Positions 12,041 to 22,448 of a stretch of DNA of 64,000 nucleotides are shown in pieces. Origin of the DNA: Bryum argenteum. Its lineage: Eukaryota; Streptophyta; Bryopsida; Bryales; Bryaceae. Positions within the stretch are counted from its first letter, which is position 1. Each line of letters begins with the position of its first letter. A program made the translations under genes and the position numbers. Below the pieces are notes generated by a model, which saw nothing but the letters and a program-made list of their open reading frames with translations, did not search any database and was not told where the DNA came from. The stretch is from assembly GCA_037043015.1 (NCBI GenBank), contig CM073322.1:29806864-29870863 (forward strand). Direction: 5' to 3'.

Positions 12041-13692
12041 CTATAGTGTACAATAACATACTTCCACGGTCCACATGGTCGATTCATTCCAACATGCCAC
12101 GTGCCCAAAGCTGAAGACGACAGAATCCTACAAGATGAGGCCAGCAAATCTGCCAGTTACCTACTTTATACGTGGAATTCTCTGTAGTTAAGTCGCCCTC
12201 AGTGGCTTCCATCTCAAATCTAAGAGCAACTAGGCATGAAAAACGTATCTACTATTATTCATCCATTGGCGATCAATGCGCCGGCAGTGGTTACTACCTT
12301 GCACAACCGCCTCCCTGAAGGAAGTCCATGGTGTTGGGCTCTTGCACTGTGTATGCTTTGAAGATGCTTGAACTTTTTTATTCCTCACCAGACGTTTACT
12401 AAGCTTGATGCAATTTCCGTCTAAGGTCATGCGGAATTTTGAAGCAAAATCAGACGAAGGAGGAGTGCCTATGAGCTAAAGGGGAGCGACAGCCACGGCT
12501 CAAATTGGCAAACAGTATTGGTGGATGCATATCGTTCATGCACTTCTACAAAGACAACACTACGACCATGTGAGGTATGTAGATTGCTACTTGCAACTCG
12601 GTTTTTTCTGTTTCAAGTTCATGAGGGCCTCAACTCGCTAGATGTGGTTCCAAGCCTTGTTTTTGTCAACCCAAGAATTATGTTGTTGCGGTGGTATTTA
12701 CGGTCGTCAACGTGTACAAAGCTAGGATGACGTTCCTCACTTCTGCCCTGTAATCTTCAGGGGGGTTTTCCGCACTTAAATGTGGAGTGTCGGGATGTCA
12801 TCCAGTGCCGAAGATTGTCGCACTGCTTATAAGTAAAACCTTGTAGTGCAGTTCTTGCAGGCATGTAAGTCCAGCGTTGTATGGGTGTATGGCCACTGCT
12901 GTGTATAGCTCAGGTTGTATATTAGGAATAGGGTTGTCCAGGTCTGCGACCTTAATTCAGGAAATAGAAAGTGTATACAGTAGATTTTACAAATGCTATG
13001 ACGTATATTTATGTAAGAACAATAAGTGGGTCGTGCACTCGTGCAGTAGTATGTTTGTAACCAGTGTACTTGTTTTGTAGGCAATATGCAAGTATGATTT
13101 AGTACCTGGAGAAATTGTTTCCCAAAGTCACTCCTATGATCTGTCGGAATTAGCGATGCTTGAATCATGTCCAAGCCATCCTCTACAAACACCAGGTTTG
13201 GGTACTATTCTCTGCTTTGAAATGAGTCGCTTTTCAGGACTTTCATGACGTCATGCGTGGTAGCGTTAGTATTAAGTACTGACTCGTGCTGTAATTGGTA
13301 GATACGGAGTTTTTGCCACTTCATTTTTCTTTGAGCGAATCAATTACCGATGTTGAATGCAGCATAAACAACCGATTGGAATCATCTCTCCTATCCAACG
13401 AGGTCAGTTTTGGAGAATTTAGTGGACCCAAACATTGATGCAATACTATGTTTCTCAATGCTGATGTGCATTGGAGAGCCTTTGATCACAGACTGCACCC
13501 GACGGAAGGGAGTATACATTTGAGGACCTCGTCATCTATGGTGAGGTGCTCCTAGAAGCTTCAGATTACCTTATTCAGAAGTGGTTAAGAAGGAACAATA
13601 AGGCTGAAAAGAATACACAGATATTGTATGCGCAAGAGCTCATTGTCAACGGTCTGAAAGCAAGAGTGAAGAAGCACGAGACTGGAGTCTGA
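12041..13692 (+). CDS. 3' part of an unrecognised multi-exon gene
   Basis: The last three exons are well supported because their phases fit without a stop: 13081-13195, 13302-13402 and 13492-13692 (stop TGA). They encode about 138 residues. Sample segments are 'YDLVPGEIVSQSHSYDL' and 'YTFEDLVIYGEVLLEASDY', followed by a basic C-terminus 'GLKARVKKHETGV'. Further coding-like stretches lie upstream (around 12050-12180, 12490-12578 and 12640-12750), but their joins are not resolved, so the start given is only a limit. I recognise no family. The gene ends 121 bp before the transposase-like gene, in the same direction, so it could also be a 5' part of that locus separated by a stop. Confidence 0.4.
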
Positions 13693-13812
13693 CTTGTACT
13701 TGGAGGTATGTACGTGTCATTCATAATACCTATCTGTTCAGAACTGTACACTTTCAAAGTACCGCCTGCTCATGTACTGAGTGAATCAAACTGTGTACCA
13801 GTATCGTTGAGG

Positions 13813-16800
13813 ATGGTAACTCCAAGGTCGGACGGGCGTAGACGTAGAGTACCAAAGGCTGGACGAACAGCGGAGATGACTGCTGGTACGCATGACAATG
13901 CACGTGCTCGGGAACTTGCTGCAGAGCGTCAGCGACGTTGCAGAGCTAGGAAAAGAGATGCGGAGCATCGGTCATTCGAACTCGCAATGCGCGGGGAGAT
14001 TCCAGGTTGGTGTCTAAACCTAGGTGATAGTGACTTTGCCATTATGTGTGTTGTACAACTAATTAAATCATGATAAGTAACTAGACATTGCCCTCGTTTT
14101 TTGTTTTTGTAGGCACACGTCTTGAAACGTTAGGAAGTGGGGAAACACATGGGCGTGGGGGAACTGTGGGACGCAGGGACATAAACCGAGTATCTTCCAA
14201 GATAATTGACTTTATCCTAAATGAGTTACAGGGTGTTGGAGAAGGTCTACCGTTCTGCCACTCTGTTTTAGAATCAGTTTTGGAAAACAAGTCCATCGTT
14301 CCGTTCTTGCCAGACTGTTATCGTGAAGTTAAAGTTAGTCATGCACTCGTTCAGTCTATCAAGAGTGAACTACAGTTACTCAAAAATCCATGTTCAAAAG
14401 AAAAGTTGGTTAGAAAAGTAGCGTTGCTGGAAGCAGCAACTAGTAGTGAACTGGCCGGCGTTCGGGCTTTGTCCAGAATGTTGGGAACAAACCCCTCAAA
14501 CATTTCTGCTGCAGTTCACCGTCGTCAAAGTCTGGAAAGCAGTGGTACAAGAATCTTAAGCCCCCTGAACGCAAGAAAAGGCAACGGCTGTCAGCTCCCG
14601 CAAAAGAGGTTGTGCTATCCTGGTGGTACAAGGAGACACGCGTCAGTCCAAACAAAAAGGATGTGAGGAGGAAACGGTTGGAGCCAAAGGTGTATGAGCA
14701 GCATGCCACTCACCTCCTTCTTGAAAGTCAGGTGTGTTTCCAATACTATGTTTTATTACGTCTCTTCTATTTAACTCTATAATGTGGACAATCCAGCTTA
14801 CTGTAGGAGTGTAGGGAGAACTTAGGTCCGCGAAGGCAATATTCGTTACATTAAGACGATTGGGAGTCTCATATTTGATCCGGGGATAAAGAAAAACCTT
14901 TCAACATGTTCAATATTAAATCTTTTTTATAATTTGAGGCTTTTACCTATTAATATACATGAATACCTCTAGTGCCCAAAGGTTGCATTTAAGTTTTATC
15001 CCCCGCCCGGGGATAAATTCACCAGACCTAGGTAAAGTATGCTCAAAGTCTTAAAGTACACATATTGTCTCAATGTAACGAATATGACCTTTGCGGCTCT
15101 AGAATATATTGTCTATATCATGGGATTAGACTGTACGGATTTTTCTTTTGAAAATACGTAACATCATTGCCTATGACTAGATTTTGGTATTTTTAAAATG
15201 GGTGATGCATGGGCTAGTCAGGCGGATAGTGTTCATGGTGCCCTATGGTGTTTTTCTTATTCTGTATCTTCTGTTTGTACAGTAAAACACACTTTGAGGT
15301 CTCTGTGTTGAAAATTTGTGAACACTAGAAGACACTTCATTGAACGCCGCTAGTATGGCTCCAAGGTACAGAGTATATGTCTGTCTCACAGGGTTTTGGC
15401 TTATACAGTTCTAGAGCGCGTAATATACTCCTTGTCCAAACTGAGCTTGTCATGAATATATTGTGGTGGCTGGATAGTGACTTAAATACAACCCGTAGTG
15501 GTACATGGTGATATACTTATGGTCACTAGCATACTCTGTCAATGAGTCATGGAGTCCGACGACAGTGTTTTTTGGCCCCGTGATGTCTGTGTTGCACTTT
15601 TGTATACCCTATAGAGGTATAAAATGATACTACATGAAGACTGTGTGGGTTACTTAGGGTCCTTTAAGACATGTCTATATACTATGCAGTATGTGCACAT
15701 AATTTTGCGGTGTTTTGTCATATCGATGTACTCTTTTACATCCACAATGAAACATGCATAGGGATCTAAAAGTGTACTTACATAGTCATAAGATATATTG
15801 AACTATCGAGATATACTGTAGTAGTACTGTTGAGGTGTCTAGGCTTTCTCAGGTTGTCATCAACCCCTAAAGGTATGAGCGTGCCGTGGCGACCAGTAGA
15901 ATACGGTGTATTTTGGTTGTATTTGGAGTGAATGCACACCTTTAATGGATTTGAGTTCAAAGAAAAAGTTGACATTTGAATAAATGCGGTTCTAGTGAGC
16001 TATTACGATTCCAGTTTAGAGTTTCTTGTTGGTAGCAAATCCTAATTATACGACAACGTACATACTATCCCCGAGGGACTTTTAAGGGTTAACATACATG
16101 ACTCTCATGTCGAGCTCTACACTAACAAGTCCTTCTTACATGTATTGATGCAGGCTCGCATGTACGAGAGATTCTGCCAATCACACCCTGAATTGCAGGT
16201 GTCTATGAGTTCTTTTGCAAGATTGAGGCCGTACTTTGTGAAGAAATGCAGTGAGAGAAATGTGTGTTGCTGCCGTTATCATGTTGAAATGGACATGCTT
16301 CGCGAGGCTCTGACATCGATAAGGGTTGGCACAAAAGGATTACATCAACACGTTTCTTGCAATTGCCCTTGTACGGTTTGTCAAAGTACTGATACTGAAG
16401 CATGTTCTGCCCATGTAATGAAGTTTGATGGAGTTACGAAGCTTTGGGAGCAAGTTGTGTGTCCAAAGGATCCTACACAGGACTTCCATCGCCTACACTG
16501 CTTGATGGGGACATGCTCAATCTGTGGAGGGCATACCCTCCCAGTCTGTCCCATTGAGAAGTCTGATTCCTTGTTCCGACTGAAGTGGAGACAGTTCAGC
16601 AATGAAGTGATTGGAGTTGGGGATGACGGGAGGCCGAGGAAGAGAATCACTGAAATGCACATGGATACATCTTGCTCTGAATTCTTTGACTACTTGATGC
16701 CTAAGTTGCATAAATTTATTTCTCACAACTTTGTCAGTCGGTGGCAGGATGTGCAATGCCGACAGAGTATGACGGATTTGCAGCCCGGTGCCATTTTGAC

Positions 16801-18049
16801 TCACATAGATTTCGCAGAAAATTACACTTTCGAGATACAAAATGAGATCCAGTCTATGCACTGGCAATCTACACAGATTACTATTCTAGTACACATAACA
16901 TATCGATATTCAGCTGAGGCTTCCGGTGTGATCAAAGAGAGCCACTTTTACGTATCCGACGACAGAACGCACGATACCTTATTTGTCCAACACTGCCTTA
17001 TGCTACACTGGGAATGGTTGAAGTCAAGACGTGTTTGTATCAACCACCATTGCGTTTGGAGTGATGGTTGCGCAGGGCAGTTCAAAGGTGCACGGCCGAT
17101 GTATTTTGTATCGAGATATCCAAGTCTAACGGATGGATGTGGAATGGCTTGGAACTTCTTCGGCACTGGACACGGTAAAGGCGAATGGGACGGTGCTGGA
17201 GCCGTGGTGAAGCGCGCTCTACGCACAGAGCAGCTGCATAATCCATGGAGAAAACTGCAGGATGCAACAGACTCCGTGGCATTCTTGCAGCAGAGGCTAG
17301 GCGGTTTGGTTGAAAATTCTGTTGGTGAAGGGAAAACTATATCTTTTCGGTACTTTCACTACATCGGGGTGGCGGATGTGGACCGCCATCGGCAACATGC
17401 GTGTAGCACGGTTTCGGGGTCCCGTCAACTCCACTCAATAAGATCAGTGTCAGCGTCTGATCCCACATCGCTGATGGTCCGACAATTGTCCTGTTACTGT
17501 ACAAGCTGTATAGATGGCGAGTGGGACGCATGCGAGAACACTTCCCATGTCTCTCCTTGGTCTGTTGTTAGGCTGATGCCGTCTGATGTCTCTTTTGCAA
17601 GGGAGAGGATGCTTAATGGGCAGCATGAAGATGAGGAAGATGATGCTTGGAATTATGCGGTGGATGACAGCGTAGGGGACATGGTACAAGTCGGTGACAA
17701 TTTTGCTATTCCTGCTGATGAAGGCAACGACGAGGGGGTTGAGTTCTACGTTCTACAATGCCAACGTGCGAAGGCGGTTGTGCGAGAGCCTTTCAGTTGT
17801 GTGTGGGGAGGTCAATTTGAAGCAGGGCAGTACGTCCTCCAAGGAAAATATTACCAGAAATGGGGCACGAGTCCTAACTCCTTTGTGTACCTGAAGAATT
17901 CAAGGATTGCATTTGTGGATGCTTCCCTTGTGGTAGCATGCAAGTTTTTTATGATTCCCGCTGTACACAGGGTGAAGGGGAGTGACCCTGTGTACAAGTT
18001 GTCTGACGAATCCATCGATGTCATCAGAACAAGTCTAGAGGGTTTCTAA
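13813..18049 (+). CDS. Transposase-like protein with candidate acidic catalytic triad, one frame break
   Basis: Three exons: 13813-14005, 14113-14731 and 16154-18049. The first and third joins are in phase. Exon 2 starts in one frame and ends in another: the shift falls near 14543, just before a 'WYKNLKPPERKKRQRLS' segment. The summed length is one base short of a multiple of three, so this is a 1-nt loss, an unseen mini-intron, or a pseudogene. The N-terminus is basic. Next come 'SWWYKETRVSPNKKDVRR' and a Cys/His cluster (CCCRYH, CNCPC, CSICGGH). A core follows with DFAENY (16808), WSDGCAGQFK (17063) and GHGKGEWDGAG (17165-17199). The spaced acidic residues in these conserved motifs resemble the RNase-H-fold D-D-E/D catalytic layout. 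From memory, unnamed invertebrate proteins share these motifs; this is not verified. Acidic and Cys-rich segments follow. I cannot assign a superfamily. Confidence 0.6.
14835..15089 (+). mobile_element. 255-bp MITE, 'GGCGATATTCG' family, copy 1
   Basis: It lies in the second intron of the transposase-like gene. Terminal inverted repeats of about 25 bp follow the pattern 'GG(C/T)..ATATTCGTTACAT'. Internal 'atccggggataaa' blocks are mirrored by 'ttatcccc..ggggataaa'. It is collinear with 23325-23576 and inverted to 18505-18754. No clear target duplication was found. Confidence 0.85.
15864..16088 (+). mobile_element. 225-bp TTAA-type MITE, family E, copy 1
   Basis: Ends are CCCCTAAAGG and CCTTTTAAGGG-like ('cttttaaggg' on the right), with TCAA on the left and TTAA on the right. 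It is the same length as, and very similar to, 49774-49998. It sits in the second intron of the transposase-like gene, 65 bp before the acceptor. Confidence 0.85.
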
Positions 18050-18120
18050 GTTCTCATGCGCCTCTACATGAACTACCCTATTGTAAGACATATGTGGGCT
18101 GAAGTCTTGCCTAGCAAGTT

Positions 18121-18430
18121 ATAGTCTATGATCGCTATGTTTTTGTATATCAACATAGGTTTGAAGTTCCTTTTAAGGACTTATACTCTGGAGTATCTTA
18201 TAGTGCATTTTGCGAAGATATTATGCAGCCCCTAGTATATTTTGTATTTGATGTTATAGTTTGACTCTTGCTATGTGTAGGTATATAAAGGTATGTTTGA
18301 GTTCGTTTTATGGACTTAAACTCTGGAATATTCTATACTGCATTTTGCAAAGGTATTATGCAATCCCTAGTATATTTTGGACATGATGTTATAGCCTATG
18401 AGTGCAATGGCTAAGTATATCAAGGGATGT
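18121..18430. repeat. 136-bp tandem repeat, two copies plus fragments
   Basis: The block 'ttgaagttccttttaaggac' (18161) recurs in diverged form at 18297. It is followed in both copies by 'ctctgga.tat', 'tgcattttgc', 'tattatgca', 'ccctagtatattttg' and 'gatgttatag'. A third start is visible near 18430. Confidence 0.75.
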
Positions 18431-18504
18431 TTCAGATTTCGCTATGTTACAGAGATGTCATGACCGAAATTGCAATCGGCATACTATATAAAAGAGTGGT
18501 GAAT

Positions 18505-18754
18505 GGTCATATTCGTTACATTGAGACAATATGTGCACTTTGAGACTTTGAGCATACTTTAGGTCTGTTGAATTTATCCCCGAGTCGGGGATAAAACTTG
18601 AATGCACCCTTTGGGCACTAGAGGTATTCATGTATATCAATAGGTAAAAGCCTCAAATTATAAAAAAGATTCAATATTGAACATGTTGAAAGGTTTTTCT
18701 TTATCCCGGATCAAATATGAGACTCCAAATTGTCTCAATGTAACGAATATCGCC
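18505..18754 (-). mobile_element. 250-bp MITE, 'GGCGATATTCG' family, copy 2 (inverted)
   Basis: It is the reverse complement of the copies at 14835 and 23325, with the same 25-bp ends. Together with copy 1 it brackets the third exon of the transposase-like gene as a long inverted pair. Confidence 0.85.
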
Positions 18755-19088
18755 TTGTGAAAAGAAGTGCTCGTTTCTGTGGTAAGGTGAAGAAGCTCTT
18801 GATGATACCATTCCTTGGAAAAGAATATACATGGGTGCTATGTACAACTACGGAACAACTCATTGCACAGACCGTGACTTAGATGGAAAATACACTGCCC
18901 TTTGTGCGATGTGACCTACTCACGTGGACACTATAGAGGTAAGTGGATTCCAATGATGCGCTGCATACCGCAATTGATAGAAGTGGCAATCAATCAACAC
19001 ATGCTACAAAAGGAGAAAATGCCTACACGGCTGAGTACGTTTACTACTTCAAATTTAAAAGACGCAAGGAGAATTGAAAGAACTGCAG

Positions 19089-22000
19089 CTACTTTCGGCA
19101 TGTCCTCTTTATCTTCGCGGTTTTGGAGTCGACTCCTTTCGTCAATACAGTTGGAGTACCTGTCGATTCAAGACATTTTCTTTTACTCTGGTGCTTCTTC
19201 CCAACATCTAGGCTGCGACGGTCGTCTTCACCCCCTCCATGACGTGTGCTCATCTTCTCCTTGTCGTTTGCCCTTGTTTGCGCTTGGACCTCTTTAGGTA
19301 GTACTTTTTTCTTTGCTTTTAGGTAGTCCGCGATGGTTTCTTGAAACTCATCTGCTTCCTCCGAATCACTCTCAGACTCTTTGACACCTGCAGCAGAAAC
19401 GACAGATGTGTCAGAAGTAGTTTTCTACATCAACAGAAGATATTTTTTTACTTAACAGAAACTCAGAAACTCATTTTGTCCAATGCGTACTATTCTTTGT
19501 ACCTCCTTTCTCTGTGTGGGCATCCGTTATAGGTAGGACGGACTCGTCATTAGTAGACAAAAGAACCTCCGTCTCCGTAGGGGTATGAGCTGCTGAAATA
19601 TCAGGCGCGCTTGCTGCGAATGGGAGGATAATTTCCCCCGGAAGAGAATCCTCTTCTTTCCCTTTTGAGGAGGGACCACTGCAACTGGGCTTTACCCCCG
19701 ACGTTGTTGCGTCGACTGTGTCTTTCATTGGCAACAAACCCATCGACTGAGCCGGCGATTGGCTTGAGGATGGCAGCCCCTTCACAACTTTTTTAGGAGT
19801 ACTCACTAAATCATCCTTTCCTTGAATATATAAAGCCCGCCTTGGAGTGCCTAGAGCGTCAGTATCCGTTACATCCTTAGTGGTTGACCCGCCGCAATGT
19901 CTATCCATGTCTAACGCTAGCGTGTTTTCAGGAGTAGTATGGACGCCTCCATGCTGCACCTCCCCTCTACCACTTGATCTAGACATAGGCAACGTGCACT
20001 CACCTAGGGTCAAATCCAGACCTCGTATACCCACCTGGTTAATAGGACAACTTTCACTAGGGACAGCAAAATCAGCCTTAACTGTGCTAGTCTCCCCGAC
20101 GCTGTACATACATGTCGTGGTTGACGGAGGGCTATGGAATTGTTGTGTAGAACCTGATGTATCATGACAACACATATTGAGCGGGTGAGTAATATTATTG
20201 GAAAGCTGTGGTTCAAAGTTGGAAAAGAATGCTACAAGATGTGCTGTAAACCCCATGATACATGCCCAACATACGTAAGTTTATTTTAGTATATGTTTTG
20301 TATATATATAAAATAATATACTACAAAGTGGTATATAACCCTAACACAATAGACAACTTTGTATATGGTACTTCTAAATATACTAAAAGCATGACAAGCA
20401 TACTATAACTTCCTAGAATTCTCTATAAACCAAGACCTAATATACTGCAAATAGTACAATGAGGGATTAGATGATACATGATTGTACTAGTATGATTCTA
20501 CAGACATATCTCATGAGGAGTTTCAAACACCACATAGGACTTTAATACAGAGGAGTACGACAACTGTGCCTCACATCAATGACAAGATCTCGCACAACAC
20601 TAGTATAAATGACTCTTGGTCTGTTTCTACCTGCATTTGCTATGTAGTATAGAACACTAAACAAGTATGTTGAAAAGGCTCCTACTAGTGTTATTGACAC
20701 ATGCACCACACGATGAAGTAAACGACCATCGAGCTGCTAAAACTTTTGACCTTCCTAAGACTATTCGCCTATGACGACAATTCACCTTCCAATTCAGCAA
20801 CTACACAATTATACTAGAGTGCAACCCCTAACTTTGTATCTTCATTGCAAAGATGAGCAATAAGTTAAGAGCCGTGCATGCACCATGAATTTAGTAAACA
20901 ACAGTATGGGGTACTGGAATACTTACCAACAGTGAGGCAATCCTTGTGTGCTGAGACAGTCCTTGCGGATATTGCAAGAACTCGTGAGACATTGCAGTCC
21001 AATGCCACCGCTTGCATCTGTAGCTCATCTGGGAGCTCTCCATATCCCTGGCTCTTGAACCACTCCGGATGCACAGTGATACATCCCTTTGCCGCGCATT
21101 TTGTGTTTGATTGAAACCAGACACGAGCGCACCAAGGGTGGTAAGCATGCTGGCAGCTGCATACGACTATGTCATGATGCGGGAATGGAAAATTGCACAG
21201 CGTACACGTCCTATAGCGAAGGGTATTCCATCCCCCGCCCGAGTCCTTCTCTTCGTAGTAAACCATTGGATGAGGAAAGACGCCGAGTCCAGTGTACCCT
21301 GCTCGAAGCGTGCCTAAAAGCTTCAGCAATTCCTCTGCTTGCCTGGCAAGCATGCCTCCTCTCCATCGCAACCTTGCCTCGAGTCCCACCTTGCATTCCA
21401 AGTCGGCATTTAGAATTCCCAGCTCACGAGCGCCTTCCCTGTACATATCACCGTACCATTCGTTCTTCATGCTCCACTTCTTCAACTCCGCATCGTCCTT
21501 GCACTCTCCAATACCCCTCTTTGCGGTGCTCCATGTGGCCTCCATGGTGTCGACCAGCTGACGCTGGCTAACCATCTCCTTCAGTAGGTCTTGGTGTTGT
21601 TTTGTCACAATTTCTAGTTCCTTCCTAGCGGCCTCACTCTCCAGCTTTACAAGACTCAGAACGTCCTGAACCTCCTGTTTTTTTGCTTCGGTCCACGAGG
21701 AACTTTGCGAAGACTTCACGTCCGCAGCACCACTTGACGGCTGCCCTCCACAGTCGCGCCTCACGTGACCATCTCCTTCCAAGTACCTTCCTAGCTCTTC
21801 CTCTGCCACAATTTCTGCAGAAGTCTTCCCCGTGATGCGCGCTTTCTGCCCTACCAAGAACAACATTTTCTTCTCCCAAGCCGATCGTTGATTAGTATTG
21901 GTCACATGAGCGAAACCTGCCCAGTCAACCTCGGCTCCCAAAACCACCTCCGCTACAATAGCCACTGCAAAGTCCTTCCCAATGAGCCCCGTATGTGGCA

Positions 22001-22448
22001 CAGCAGACTTCTGGTAGCATATACAGTAGTACTTGTCTATAGCCTGCCTAATCTTCACGTCGTTGACATTTCTGAATAGGTACCCAGACTTCCCTGCGCG
22101 CCGTGGACCAAAAATGTCAACCAGGTGTGCTTCGGTAACACTGTGCTTCTGGTGATGTTTGTGTGGATTGAGACCTCCCGCATGAATATTGAAGCGGTCT
22201 CTGAAGGTTTCGAAAGTAATCTCATGTGGAGGCAATCCACGCAGCAGTACGCCCATCCTATAGTCGATATCTTCAAGCGGAAGCAACTTCACCTCCTTCA
22301 CGTCGTCTATGGTGAGATTCTTCTCAGCTGCGGCATCGCTGTCACTTTCTGACTCGTCTTTGGAGTCTCCCTCCCTGCTAAAATTCCTGCAGGTTGGAAC
22401 TTCTCTCCGTCTGGACGCCTTAACCGTGCGCTTCTCTGGTCTCCCCAT
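19089..22448 (-). CDS. Unrecognised protein with RING-like zinc-binding domain
   Basis: Three exons on the minus strand, 22448-20927, 20153-19503 and 19387-19089, join in phase to 824 codons including the stop. The second exon's acceptor at 20153 was chosen because it alone keeps phase and removes a low-complexity leader. The N-terminal third has a basic, acidic-patched start, then a conserved-looking block ('PLEDIDYRMGVLLRG', 'HEITFETFRDRFNIHAGG', 'GYLFRNVNDVKIRQAIDKYY'). A coiled-coil-like region follows ('KLESEAARKELEIVTKQ'). Near residues 410-460 is a Cys/His cluster, CTLC...CSCQHAYHPWC...C....C, which resembles a RING or RING variant. The tail is Ser/Thr-rich and ends in a Lys-rich stretch, suggesting a nuclear protein. 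It converges on the transposase-like gene. The function is unknown: an E3 ligase, or an accessory protein of a transposon, are both possible. Confidence 0.6.

Larger units (their letters stand above)
18050..19088. other. Gap between two convergent genes
   Basis: This interval holds the 3' flanks of the transposase-like gene (+) and the RING-like gene (-), the 136-bp tandem repeat (18121-18430) and the inverted MITE copy (18505-18754). Nothing else was recognised. Confidence 0.6.

Noticed and set aside
15778..15975. Small minus frame also found at 49655-49885, seeming conserved
   Set aside because: Both lie over the two copies of the same 225-bp MITE, so the similarity comes from the repeat.
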